This document shows, in pieces, positions 9,013-17,517 of a stretch of 64,000 nucleotides of DNA. Numbering within the stretch: the first letter of the stretch is position 1; every line of letters starts with the position of its first letter. This stretch comes from Bradyrhizobium betae. GTDB taxonomy: Bacteria; Pseudomonadota; Alphaproteobacteria; Rhizobiales; Xanthobacteraceae. Position numbers and translations under genes: made by a program. The notes under the pieces were generated by a model. The model saw nothing but the letters and a program-made list of their open reading frames with translations, made no database searches and was not told the DNA's origin. The DNA lies in NCBI RefSeq assembly GCF_008932115.1, contig NZ_CP044543.1:1-64000 (forward strand), read 5' to 3'.

Positions 9013-9780
9013 TCAGTAACGGGCGATGACCGGTCCATCGAACTTGTAGCTCGCGCGGACGACGGCCCACTGGATGTCGCGCGGCTTGGCATCGAAGGTG
9101 TAGTTCCCCGAAGTGCCACCGAGCTGATAGGTCTGACCGCCGAAGGCCGCGTAATTGTATTCGAGGCCGACGATCCAGTTGCGGGTGATGCCGTATTCCC
9201 AGCCCGCACCGACGGTCCAGCCGTTGGCCCAGTGGGTCTGACCGCCGGAGCCTGTCGCCGGTCCGACCGTGTCGGTGACGTTGAGACGGTTGTTCACGCC
9301 GGCATAGCCGCCCTTGACGTAGAACAGGTTGTTCTGAACGGCGAAGCCGGCGCGGCCGACAACGGTCGCGAGCACGTTGGCGCGCCAGGTGAAGACGTCG
9401 TCAGCGGCACCGATGGTGGTGTTCACCGCAGTGCCCTTGTTGTCGAGGCCGGAGATCGTGCCTTCCATGCCGAACACGTAGTTGTTGGCCTGCCAGTTGT
9501 AGCCGATCTGGGCACCGCCCATGATGCCCGAACTGCGCTGGCGGAAGCTGTCGCCGGGCCCGAGGTCGCCAAACGGTGCACCGATCCCGTTGTTGATGGC
9601 CTGCTCGTTGGTCCAGGCGCCACCGATGTGGCCGCCGACATAGAAACCGGTCCAGTTGAACAGCGGCTCGGCATAAGCCGGCGCCTTCGTGTAGCGCGCA
9701 CCGAGATCGGCGGCGGAGGCAGCACCGGTCGAAACCAGCGCGGTCGTGAAGGCGAAGGCGGCAATCAACTTGTTACGCAT
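9013..9780 (-). CDS. Outer-membrane beta-barrel protein (Omp25/RopB-like), second copy
   Basis: A 255-residue paralogue-like barrel. The start at 9780 (MRNKLIAAFAFTTALVSTGA) is preferred over an upstream in-frame GTG at 9816 because it opens directly on a signal peptide cleaved after GAASA. The mature part has FNWTGFYVGGHIGGAW, internal QIGYNWQANNYVFGMEG and VVGRAGFAVQNNLFYVKGGYAG repeats, and a C-terminal strand ending FDGPVIARY. It is convergent with the SDR gene. The upstream region carries two GC-rich palindromes at 9898-9926. Confidence 0.9.
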   Translation of the reverse strand: MRNKLIAAFAFTTALVSTGAASAADLGARYTKAPAYAEPLFNWTGFYVGGHIGGAWTNEQAINNGIGAPFGDLGPGDSFRQRSSGIMGGAQIGYNWQANNYVFGMEGTISGLDNKGTAVNTTIGAADDVFTWRANVLATVVGRAGFAVQNNLFYVKGGYAGVNNRLNVTDTVGPATGSGGQTHWANGWTVGAGWEYGITRNWIVGLEYNYAAFGGQTYQLGGTSGNYTFDAKPRDIQWAVVRASYKFDGPVIARY

Positions 9781-9897
9781 GGTACACCCCGTGTCCTTTG
9801 ATGGGCGCACGCTCACACGCAGATCTTACTCAAATTTGAATCAAGAAAGTTAAGACGTCCGATTGACCTCGGGCCGACCTTGAATCCGTTTGCGCTG

Positions 9898-9926
9898 TTG
9901 CACGCGCGCAACGCATTGCGCGCAAT
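9898..9926. promoter_or_regulatory. Paired palindromes upstream of the porin gene
   Basis: TTGC-N6-GCAA (9898-9911) and the perfect palindrome ATTGCGCGCAAT (9915-9926) lie between the monooxygenase stop and the porin start, about 120-145 bases before the latter. They may be operator sites; this is inference from symmetry only. Confidence 0.3.
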
Positions 9927-9959
9927 TTAACGCGACATTATCCCTACCGAATTCCTGCG

Positions 9960-11246
9960 CTATGGTGACGACATTGCCTTCGACCGCACATGCTCGGGCC
10001 GCACGCCGAGCGCAAGCAGCCGCGCCGGAATGCCCTGGAGCCATGGCAGCGCGGTGACGAGGCGCACGACCAGCGGCACCTTCAGAGGCCGCTCGCCGCC
10101 CTGCAAGGCGCCGCTGATGATGTGGTCTTGCACGACCACCTGCATGGCTTGCGTCATCTTCACCGGGAATTCGCGCCGGCGGCGCACGGCATCGAGCTCG
10201 TTCTCGGACGGGCAACCATGCTGAAGCTTGCCGGCGAGCAGGTTGGCGGTCGCGACCGCATCCTGCACGGCGAGATTGACACCGACACCGCCGACCGGCG
10301 ACATCGCATGCGCGGCATCGCCGATGAGAAGCAGACCCGGCCGCGTCCAGCGCGCCAGACGGTTGATCGCGACGGTGAGCAGCTTGACGTCGTCGAAGCT
10401 CTTCACATCGGCAATGCCGCTTCCGAGCACCGGCGCCATGCGCACGATGTCGTCCAGCAGCGCCTGCAATCCCCTCGCCTTCACCGCATCGTATTGTCCC
10501 TTGGCAATGACATAGGCGCATTGCCAGTAGTCGCCGCGGTCGAAGGTGATCATCATCTTGCCGGGCTCGACGCGCGCGAACAGGTTCTCGGTCTCGTCCG
10601 CCTTGCGGCCGACGCGGAACCACAGCACATCCATCGGCGCGCCGATCTCCTCCACGCTGAGCCCCGCGCGCTCGCGCACGGTCGAATGCCGGCCGTCGCA
10701 GGCGATGGTGAGATCGGCCTCGATCTCGATCGGCCCCTCCGGCGTCTTCGCACGCACGCCGGCGATGGCGTCGCCATGGCGGATCAGGTCGACGGCTTCC
10801 GCGTTCATCATCACCTCGAGCGACGCAAAGCGGTTTCCGGCTTCGCGCATGAAATTCAGAAAATCCCATTGCGGCATGAAGGCGATGAAGGGGTATTTGG
10901 TGTGGAGCCGGCCGAGATCGGCGATGCGCACATGCGTGCCGCCGAACAGGCCGTCCATCTTCTGCAGACGCTGGTGCGGCAGCTTCAGGAAGGCGTCGAT
11001 CAGGCCGAGCTCGTCCATGACCTGAAGCGTCGAGGGATGCACGGTGTCGCCGCGGAAGTCGCGGAAGAAATCCGCGTGCTTCTCCAGCACCACGACCTCG
11101 ATGCCGGCGCGCCCCAGGAGATAGCCGAGCATCATGCCCGCAGGGCCGCCGCCAACGATGCAACACCGGACCTTCACGGAACGCGCCTGGGGTGGCTGTG
11201 ACGCGGCTGGTTCCAAGATCGGATCCTCGTTTACGACTTTAGTCAT
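9960..11246 (-). CDS. FAD-dependent monooxygenase (PHBH/UbiH-type fold)
   Basis: A 428-residue class A flavoprotein monooxygenase. The FAD dinucleotide motif VGGGPAGMMLGYLLGRAGIEVVVLEKH follows a short polar leader of about 25 residues. The mid-protein TIACDGRHSTVRERAG is the conserved DG motif, and LLIGDAAHAMSPVGGVGVNLAVQDA is the GD motif that contacts the ribityl chain. Family members hydroxylate aromatic or quinone substrates with NAD(P)H and O2. The 2-octaprenyl-phenol and 4-hydroxybenzoate groups both fit, so no substrate is given. No neighbouring catabolic genes help. The gene appears to be transcribed alone. Confidence 0.85.
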   Translation of the reverse strand: MTKVVNEDPILEPAASQPPQARSVKVRCCIVGGGPAGMMLGYLLGRAGIEVVVLEKHADFFRDFRGDTVHPSTLQVMDELGLIDAFLKLPHQRLQKMDGLFGGTHVRIADLGRLHTKYPFIAFMPQWDFLNFMREAGNRFASLEVMMNAEAVDLIRHGDAIAGVRAKTPEGPIEIEADLTIACDGRHSTVRERAGLSVEEIGAPMDVLWFRVGRKADETENLFARVEPGKMMITFDRGDYWQCAYVIAKGQYDAVKARGLQALLDDIVRMAPVLGSGIADVKSFDDVKLLTVAINRLARWTRPGLLLIGDAAHAMSPVGGVGVNLAVQDAVATANLLAGKLQHGCPSENELDAVRRRREFPVKMTQAMQVVVQDHIISGALQGGERPLKVPLVVRLVTALPWLQGIPARLLALGVRPEHVRSKAMSSP

Positions 11247-11336
11247 CTTCGCAGTGCAGCAACATTGAATTGGTTTGCTGCAACGGTGAATGGCCGTTAG
11301 CGTTGCAGAGACGTCGATCGATTTCAGGAAGTTGCA

Positions 11337-11621
11337 GTGCGGACGATTCTCATAGTGCTCGGCATCTGGCTGCTGATCAACGTGCTATTCGTCGTGATCA
11401 TGCTGCCGCCGCGCAAGCCGCGGAAGCCGGATCAGCACGGCACCGGTACGCTCGCGCAGGTGCGGATCGACCAGAACGGCTATCCGTTCGAGGAGCAGGA
11501 GAAGTTCCTGCTTCGCCACGTCGTCATCTCGATCGCCATGGGGACGTTCTTCTCGCTGGCACCGCCCTTGATGGAAGCAATTGACTCCATCAAGCGCTTC
11601 ATCAGGAAGCGCCGCGGCTGA
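11337..11621 (+). CDS. Small membrane protein, unknown function
   Basis: A 94-residue protein from a GTG start (MRTILIVLGIWLLINVLFVVIML). It has an N-terminal helix of about 20 residues, a basic stretch PPRKPRKPDQ, a soluble middle, a second weak helix (ISIAMGTFFSLAPPLMEAI) and a basic tail KRFIRKRRG. Divergent from the monooxygenase. No recognised family. Confidence 0.55.
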   Translation: MRTILIVLGIWLLINVLFVVIMLPPRKPRKPDQHGTGTLAQVRIDQNGYPFEEQEKFLLRHVVISIAMGTFFSLAPPLMEAIDSIKRFIRKRRG

Positions 11622-11691
11622 CAGCGTTCCCCGCAGGAACCACCCTCCTCGCCGAGGCCTCAACAGATCCGCAAAACCATCCTCGCAGCGC

Positions 11692-13206
11692 TTAGTTGTT
11701 GCTGCGGTTCGCGGTGCGGAAACTCTTGATCTCCGACACGCTGCCGTCGCGATAGGTCAGCTCCACCGAGACGGACTGCGTCGCCGGGGCAAGCTTCATG
11801 TAGAGCGGCATGCCGGCGCCGATCGCGCTGGGATCGCGCATGTCGCAGTTCGGCATCTTCAGCACCTGGTTCGGCACGGCGGTGTCGATGCCGATGCGCA
11901 CCTCGCGGATGGCGCAGCGATACGAGACCAGATGCGTGTAGTAGACCAGCAGCCCGTTGAACTCGCGGAATGACAGCCAGCTCGTCGCGGTCATGTCGAG
12001 GATCTTGCGCTGGTCGCGGATCAGCGCGGCCTCCGGATCGAACTTGATCGGAAACGGCCCCTGCATGTCGCCGGACTGGTCGACATAGCGAACCTCGATG
12101 GTGCCGGCCTGCGCGTCGGGCGGCAATTCGATCGACGGGTTCGGCATCCGCTTGCGCGTGCGCGGATCGAGCGTGTCGATGAAGCCGGTTTCGCGGAAAT
12201 CGGCAGCGCCGGCCATGCGCCAGGAAATGCCGAGCGTCGGGTCGGCGAAAGAGAACACCACGCTCCAACCGCCATTGTGCCGCGAGAAGCTCGCGATCGG
12301 CGCATTGGTGGTTTCCTCCTTCGGCAGGCGCGGCACGGACACCGGCGGCAGCGCCGCGACCTTCTGTGGCGGAGGATCGGCCGGACGCGCGGTGGCATCC
12401 TTGGCAATGCCGCTGAGGAAGACGTCGTCGACCATCTGGTCGAAATAGACCGGCACCTGCCTGTGCTTGACGGTGCCGGCCATCTCGCTCACGAGACGGC
12501 GGGTGCGCTGTGCCACCTGCACGAGGTTCTCGCCGGGCTCGAGCAGCTCCCTGGCAAAGGTGCGCGTGAACACCGAATTGGGATTGGCGTCGTCATTGGA
12601 GAGACGATCAAGAGCGGTCTGGCGGGGACCGGCCGAGAACACCGAGAACACGCCCTCCGGCAGTTGCGTCATCGGCGCAAGCCCGCCGGCACCTGCGACT
12701 GCACGCGTCCCGCTGCGCTCGAACGGATTGTTGCGGCAGGCATCGAACACCAGGATCGAGGTCCGCGCCTTCTTGTTCTGCAGGCGCTCGATGATGCGGT
12801 CGGCGAGGATCGAGGCGTCGCGCACCAGCTCTTCCTGCCCTTCCGTCGCCGCCGGCACGTCGGTCGGCAGCAGATAGTTCTGCCCCGCGATCTCGAAGCC
12901 GTGGCCGGCGTAGAAGAAGAACGCGGTGTCGCCAGGCTCGACCGTCCGGTCGAAGGCGAGCAGTGTCTCGGAGAATTGCTGCCGGCTCTGGTTCTCGGCG
13001 ACCATCACCGAGAAGCCGAGCTGCTTGAGCGTATCGCCCATGGTGCGGGCGTCGTTGACGGCCTTGAGCAGTTTCGGGACGTTCCTGTAGTCGTTGTTGC
13101 CGACGACGAGCGCGACGCGCTTCTCGGCATGGGCCGGAAGCGCGATCGCGCTCAGGCTCGCCGCAAGGCCGAGTGCTGCCAGAATTCTGAAAGGCCGACG
13201 CGTCAT
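11692..13206 (-). CDS. Exported caspase-family (peptidase C14-like) protein
   Basis: A 504-residue protein with a signal peptide (MTRRPFRILAALGLAASLSA IALPAHA, residues 1-27) and then a caspase/metacaspase p20 domain starting KRVALVVGNNDYRNVP. The dyad is intact: His102 in YAGHG and Cys157 in FDACRNNPF, with the following SGPR-like segment FSAGPRQTALD. The C-terminal part (about 330-504) is a separate domain with beta-rich segments and ends RDGSVSEIKSFRTANRSNN. The start at 13206 is chosen because it opens on the signal peptide; the frame stays open upstream to 13302. Bacterial secreted caspase homologues are common in bradyrhizobia, and their substrates are mostly unknown. Confidence 0.85.
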   Translation of the reverse strand: MTRRPFRILAALGLAASLSAIALPAHAEKRVALVVGNNDYRNVPKLLKAVNDARTMGDTLKQLGFSVMVAENQSRQQFSETLLAFDRTVEPGDTAFFFYAGHGFEIAGQNYLLPTDVPAATEGQEELVRDASILADRIIERLQNKKARTSILVFDACRNNPFERSGTRAVAGAGGLAPMTQLPEGVFSVFSAGPRQTALDRLSNDDANPNSVFTRTFARELLEPGENLVQVAQRTRRLVSEMAGTVKHRQVPVYFDQMVDDVFLSGIAKDATARPADPPPQKVAALPPVSVPRLPKEETTNAPIASFSRHNGGWSVVFSFADPTLGISWRMAGAADFRETGFIDTLDPRTRKRMPNPSIELPPDAQAGTIEVRYVDQSGDMQGPFPIKFDPEAALIRDQRKILDMTATSWLSFREFNGLLVYYTHLVSYRCAIREVRIGIDTAVPNQVLKMPNCDMRDPSAIGAGMPLYMKLAPATQSVSVELTYRDGSVSEIKSFRTANRSNN

Positions 13207-13350
13207 CGCAAAATTCCCATTGCTGGACGGCGTCCTGCCGGTTCCCTCGAACAGAGGTTCATTGGAACCGTCCGCCGTTGATGTGATAGTCGGCCCAGCC
13301 ATATCGACGGTTCAACGACAATCGCCTCCGGTTCCATCATATCGCCTATG

Positions 13351-13376
13351 GCAGATTCCGCTGGAATCTGCTTTTT
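13351..13376 (+). terminator. Orphan terminator-like hairpin in the araC-type leader
   Basis: A perfect 9-bp stem GCAGATTCC / GGAATCTGC with loop GCT is followed by TTTTT. It faces the plus strand although no plus-strand gene ends here: the gene to the left is transcribed away. It sits 60 bases before the AraC-type start, so it could act as an attenuator in that leader or end a short RNA. Confidence 0.6.
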
Positions 13377-13410
13377 CTTGAACAACTTTTCTTAGACAAT
13401 TTTTCTTGGG
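13369..13410 (+). repeat. Three 14-bp direct repeats with core TTTTCTT
   Basis: The core TTTTCTT occurs at 13373, 13387 and 13401, exactly 14 bases apart. The last two units are CAACTTTTCTTAGA and CAATTTTTCTTGGG (11/14 identical). They end about 27 bases before the AraC-type start and overlap the T run of the orphan terminator. Direct repeats are typical of AraC-family operators, so autoregulation is plausible. Confidence 0.5.
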
Positions 13411-13436
13411 CAATTGCACTGGAAGCGGGGGCTGCC

Positions 13437-14417
13437 GTGTATCGCTGGTGTACCGACGAAGTCGAACCGCATGACCGCTTCGACTATTGGCGCGAGGTCC
13501 GCTCCAAAGGCCTGTTCGGGGTCACAGCCGAGCTCGAACGCGAACGGCGCGGCGACTTCTACGGCGAATTCTCGCTGCGCCAGCTCGGCGGCGCCGGCTT
13601 CGTCGAGCTGAAGGCCTCGCACTATACGGTCGAGCGCAGCACCTCCGACATTGCCTACGCGCCCGGCGACAGCATCTGCGTCTACCAGCAGCTCGGCACC
13701 GGCGGCTGGTTCGGCGGCATGCGCACTGGCGATTTCGCGATCGCCAATGGCAGCTTCGCCACCAGCCATACCGACCAGCCCTATCGCACTGCGCCGCTCG
13801 GTGCAGGCGGCTTCCACCTGCGGATCCTGAAAATCCCCGCGAGCGCCCTCTCGACGCAGGACAAGCGCATGCGCGAGCTTGTGCCCCGGCGGTTCGACGA
13901 TCCGGGCCTGACGCCCCTGCTCGATGCTTGCTTCGCCGACCTCGGCGAGGCCGCCGCGGGCGACGACGGCGCCACCGCTACGACCTCACTCGTCCAGGAC
14001 TCCCTCGTTCAGGCGCTCGGCCACCTGGCGCTGATCGGACGCGGCATCGTGCGACCCGGCAGCCGGCTCGGCCAGGCGGCGCTGCGAACCGCGCGTCACT
14101 CGCAAGCACGGCGGCTGATCGCGCGCCACCTGCAAGACCCCGATCTGGCACCGGCGATGGTGGCCGCCCTGCTCGGCGTGTCCGTGCGTCACCTGCATAT
14201 GTTGTTCGAATCCGCGGCAAAGAGCTTCTCGCAGACCGTGACCGACGAGCGCCTGAAACAGAGCCGCCGCCTGATGCGCGAGGCGCCGAACCGGCTGATC
14301 GCCGACATCGCGACCTCCTGCGGATTCGAGAGCCTGGCGACCTACTATCGGGTCTTCAACGCCGCCTACGGGATGGCCCCCGGCGATTTCCGCGCCCAGG
14401 GGGCGGAACGTCATTAG
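13437..14417 (+). CDS. AraC-family transcriptional regulator
   Basis: A 326-residue regulator from a GTG start. The N-terminal half (residues about 1-190) matches the AraC-binding-like domain found with HTH_18 proteins (HDRFDYWREV, SDIAYAPGDSICVYQQL). The C-terminal part carries two helix-turn-helix units: ARRLIARHLQDPDLAPAMVAALLGVSVRHLHMLF, then LIADIATSCGFESLATYYRVFNAAYGMAPGDFR. The latter ends in the classic AraC finish. It is divergent from the caspase-like gene. The leader holds three 14-bp direct repeats and an orphan terminator, pointing to regulation of its own transcript. Its target genes are unknown. Confidence 0.9.
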   Translation: MYRWCTDEVEPHDRFDYWREVRSKGLFGVTAELERERRGDFYGEFSLRQLGGAGFVELKASHYTVERSTSDIAYAPGDSICVYQQLGTGGWFGGMRTGDFAIANGSFATSHTDQPYRTAPLGAGGFHLRILKIPASALSTQDKRMRELVPRRFDDPGLTPLLDACFADLGEAAAGDDGATATTSLVQDSLVQALGHLALIGRGIVRPGSRLGQAALRTARHSQARRLIARHLQDPDLAPAMVAALLGVSVRHLHMLFESAAKSFSQTVTDERLKQSRRLMREAPNRLIADIATSCGFESLATYYRVFNAAYGMAPGDFRAQGAERH

Positions 14418-14527
14418 CCGCCTGCCTGGGGCTTCCGGATAGTCAAAGGCCGAGGGGAAAATCCCAGTCGCGCCCGCTATTTGGGCGAAAAGCTCAGGTT
14501 TTTTAGGGTCTTCCCGCGCCCGCTCCA

Positions 14528-14555
14528 TTGACTTTGGCCGATTCCCGCCTATGTT
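14528..14555 (+). promoter_or_regulatory. Candidate sigma-70 promoter of the RNA helicase gene
   Basis: TTGACT (14528-14533), a 16-base spacer and TATGTT (14550-14555) precede the helicase start, leaving a leader of roughly 150 bases. A long leader fits helicases of this family that respond to cold, but no conserved element was recognised in it. Confidence 0.4.
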
Positions 14556-14715
14556 CCGGAGCGACGCGGCTCAGATCGAAGACCGATTCTTGAGCCTTGC
14601 GCTTGGTTCGCGTGAGTCAGCACCCCCAGCTTCTTTGAGAAGCGCGCCGTTTCGGGGTGGAACGCGACAGCCTTATTACCCTCGATTCCGAACGGCGGTT
14701 TCGACCAGAGGCTCA

Positions 14716-16251
14716 ATGTCCTTTTCAAATCTCGGACTATCCGAAAAAGTCCTCGCCGCAGTGGCGGCCACAGGTTACACCACCCCCACCCCCATCCAGG
14801 AACAGGCGATCCCCCACGTCCTCGCACGCAAGGACGTGCTTGGCATCGCCCAGACCGGCACCGGCAAGACCGCGGCCTTCGTGCTGCCGATGCTCACCAT
14901 TCTCGAAAAGGGCCGAGCCCGGGCGCGCATGCCGCGCACGCTGATCCTCGAGCCGACCCGCGAGCTCGCAGCGCAGGTGAAGGAAAACTTCGACCGCTAC
15001 GGGGCCGGCCAGAAGCTCAACGTCGCCCTCCTGATCGGCGGCGTCTCGTTCGGCGACCAGGATGCCAAGCTGACGCGCGGCGTCGACGTCCTGATCGCAA
15101 CCCCCGGCCGCCTGCTTGACCATACCGAGCGCGGCGGTCTGCTGCTCACCGGCGTCGAGCTGCTCGTCATCGACGAAGCCGACCGCATGCTGGACATGGG
15201 CTTCATTCCCGACATCGAGCGCGTCTGCAAGCTCGTCCCGTTCACGCGGCAGACCCTGTTCTTCACGGCGACCATGCCGCCGGAGATCCGGCGCATCACC
15301 GAGACCTTCCTGCACAATCCGCAGAAGGTCGAAGTGTCCAAGCCCGCCACCACCGCCGTGACCGTCACGCAGTGTCAGGTCCCCGCCGGGCGCGAGGCGC
15401 ATGAAAAGCGCGAGCTGCTGCGACGCCTGCTGCGCGAGGCCAAGGATCTCCAGAACGCGATCATCTTCTGCAATCGCAAGCGTGAAGTCGCCGTCGTACA
15501 CAAATCGCTGCAGAAGCACGGTTTCAGCGTCGGCGCCCTGCACGGCGACATGGATCAGTCGGCCCGCACGGCGGCGCTCGAACAGTTCCGCAAGGGCGAG
15601 CTGCCGCTGCTGGTGGCCTCTGACGTCGCCGCCCGCGGCCTCGACATCCCCGAGGTCAGCCACGTCTTCAATTTCGACGTTCCCCACCATCCCGACGATT
15701 ACGTCCATCGCGTCGGCCGTACCGGCCGCGCCGGCCGCACCGGCACCGCGATCTCGCTCGTGACACCGCTCGACCAGAAGTCGATGGTCGCGATCGAGAA
15801 GCTGATCGGCCAGACCATTCCGCGCGCCGAGGGCGATTACGAAGTGAGCGCCGACAGCGCCGAGCAGAGCGAGCGTCCGCGCGAGCAGCGTGGCCGCGAA
15901 CGTTCGCGCGGCGGACGCGGCAAGCCGCAACGCGGCCGCGGCGACCGTGAACGCAGCCACGAGCCGCGCGAGGCGCGTGGCGAGGCAAGACACGCTTCTG
16001 AGCCGAGGCCTGCGGCAGAAGCGCGGCCCGCCCCCGAGGCGAGGCCTGCACGCGAAGCAAGGCCTCCGCGTGAAGCCCGGGCGCCGTCCGAGCCGCGTCA
16101 CAACTCGCGCCCGCAAGCCAATACGGCGCATGTGCCCTCGATCGGGCGTCCCGAGCCGCGCCGCCAGCGCGACGCCGACAGCGAGCCGGGCGATCATTCG
16201 CATCTTCCGGCGTTCCTGCTCCGGCCGGTGCGCTCCCCCGCCGGCGCCTGA
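14716..16251 (+). CDS. DEAD-box RNA helicase, RhlE type
   Basis: An ATP-dependent RNA helicase, probably acting in ribosome assembly or RNA turnover. The start is set at MSFSNLGLSEKVLAA (14716), where the family begins, although the frame is open from 14551. All motifs are present: GIAQTGTGKTAA (I), PTRELAAQ (Ia), TPGRLLD (Ib), VIDEADRMLDMGF (II, DEAD), FFTATM (III), ASDVAARGLDIPEV (V) and HRVGRTGRAGR (VI). After residue 380 comes a basic, disordered tail of about 130 residues. It has RGRERSRGGRGK, then several EARP-type units, and ends with LPAFLLRPVR. Such tails bind RNA. 511 residues in total. Confidence 0.92.
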   Translation: MSFSNLGLSEKVLAAVAATGYTTPTPIQEQAIPHVLARKDVLGIAQTGTGKTAAFVLPMLTILEKGRARARMPRTLILEPTRELAAQVKENFDRYGAGQKLNVALLIGGVSFGDQDAKLTRGVDVLIATPGRLLDHTERGGLLLTGVELLVIDEADRMLDMGFIPDIERVCKLVPFTRQTLFFTATMPPEIRRITETFLHNPQKVEVSKPATTAVTVTQCQVPAGREAHEKRELLRRLLREAKDLQNAIIFCNRKREVAVVHKSLQKHGFSVGALHGDMDQSARTAALEQFRKGELPLLVASDVAARGLDIPEVSHVFNFDVPHHPDDYVHRVGRTGRAGRTGTAISLVTPLDQKSMVAIEKLIGQTIPRAEGDYEVSADSAEQSERPREQRGRERSRGGRGKPQRGRGDRERSHEPREARGEARHASEPRPAAEARPAPEARPAREARPPREARAPSEPRHNSRPQANTAHVPSIGRPEPRRQRDADSEPGDHSHLPAFLLRPVRSPAGA

Positions 16252-16415
16252 ACGACGATACACCGGGAGTCGCGGTTGAACACGATCGCCGCGACACTGT
16301 CTGATGCATTGAAGTCCGTATATTTACTGGCCGTTCACAAACACCCGTTAGCCTACGAACATAATTTAAGCATTGCAGCGACCGGCCGCGCACCGATCGC
16401 CGTGGGGAATGTTCC

Positions 16416-17483
16416 GTGGTCAAGGTGCTCGACGAACACGAACGCACGCTGGCGTTTGCCGAAGTGGCGCTCGGTCAGATCCGGTCGCTTCGGCAAACCG
16501 CGATCCCTCGCAATTACGAGATCTGGTACGTCTACGCCACCGGCTATAACGCTCCGCTCAACAAGATCATCAACGAGACGCTGGCGCGCCACGGCAAGCT
16601 GACCGAAGGCGATCTCGAGCAGATCTACGAGACCTATCTTTCCCACATCAAGACCACCGACCGCATCGACAAGGTGGGTGCGCGCGTCATCGGCGAGATC
16701 GACGACGTGATGAAGGTCTTGAGCGAAGCGCTCGGGATGACCGGCTCCTACGATGCCAGCCTGTCGGGCGCGACCGAAAAACTCTCATCGGCCAAGAGCC
16801 GCGAACAGATCACCTCGATCGTCGAGACGCTGCTGCGTTCGACCACGGAGATGCGCGAGACCAACAAGGCGCTCGAAGACCGGCTCACGCTGTCGAAGAA
16901 CGAGATCAGCAATCTCCAGCAGAGCCTCGAAGCGATCCGCGCCGAGAGCCTGACCGATCCGCTCACGGGGCTCGGCAACCGCAAATATTTCGATCGCATG
17001 ATCGGCATGGCCGTGCAGAGCGCGCTTGCCTCGGGCGAACCGCTGTCACTGCTGCTGTTCGACATCGACCACTTCAAGTCGTTCAACGATTCCTACGGCC
17101 ATCTCACCGGCGACCAGGTGCTGCGGCTCGTCGGCCTGTCGCTGAAGCAGACCATCAAGGGCCAGGACATCACCGCGCGCTACGGCGGCGAGGAATTCGC
17201 GGTGGTGCTTCCCAACACCGCGTTGCGCCAGGCCCTGACGGTGGCCGATCACATCCGCCGCGCGGTGATGGCGAAGGAATTGAAGAAGAAGTCGACCGGC
17301 GAGATCCTCGGTCGCGTCACCATCTCCGTCGGCGTCTCGATGCTCAAGCAGGGCGACGACACCGACGCGCTGATCGAGCGCGCGGATGCCTGCCTCTACG
17401 CCGCCAAGCGCAACGGCCGCAACCGCGTGATCTGCGAAGCCGATCCGGAATTCGCCGTCGAGACCCACAGCCGGGTGGCGTGA
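16416..17483 (+). CDS. Diguanylate cyclase (GGDEF domain)
   Basis: Makes cyclic di-GMP from two GTP. 355 residues from a GTG start. The N-terminal about 130 residues (NYEIWYVYATGYNAPLNKII) form an alphaproteobacterial sensory or dimerisation region followed by a coiled coil (residues about 135-185). The GGDEF domain starts SLTDPLTGLGNRKYFDRMI and has the active site RYGGEEF. The product-inhibition site five residues before it reads KGQD instead of the usual RxxD, so feedback control may be weakened. No EAL domain and no membrane segment. It stands alone between the helicase and the FabA-like gene, and probably controls attachment or motility. Confidence 0.9.
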   Translation: MVKVLDEHERTLAFAEVALGQIRSLRQTAIPRNYEIWYVYATGYNAPLNKIINETLARHGKLTEGDLEQIYETYLSHIKTTDRIDKVGARVIGEIDDVMKVLSEALGMTGSYDASLSGATEKLSSAKSREQITSIVETLLRSTTEMRETNKALEDRLTLSKNEISNLQQSLEAIRAESLTDPLTGLGNRKYFDRMIGMAVQSALASGEPLSLLLFDIDHFKSFNDSYGHLTGDQVLRLVGLSLKQTIKGQDITARYGGEEFAVVLPNTALRQALTVADHIRRAVMAKELKKKSTGEILGRVTISVGVSMLKQGDDTDALIERADACLYAAKRNGRNRVICEADPEFAVETHSRVA

Positions 17484-17517
17484 CGCCGACGCGGCGCGCG
17501 CTTGACATTCCAACCTC

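Noticed and set aside
16276..16602. Separate gene overlapping the start of the diguanylate cyclase
   Set aside because: Most of it lies out of frame over the conserved cyclase N-terminus and it has no family or ribosome site.
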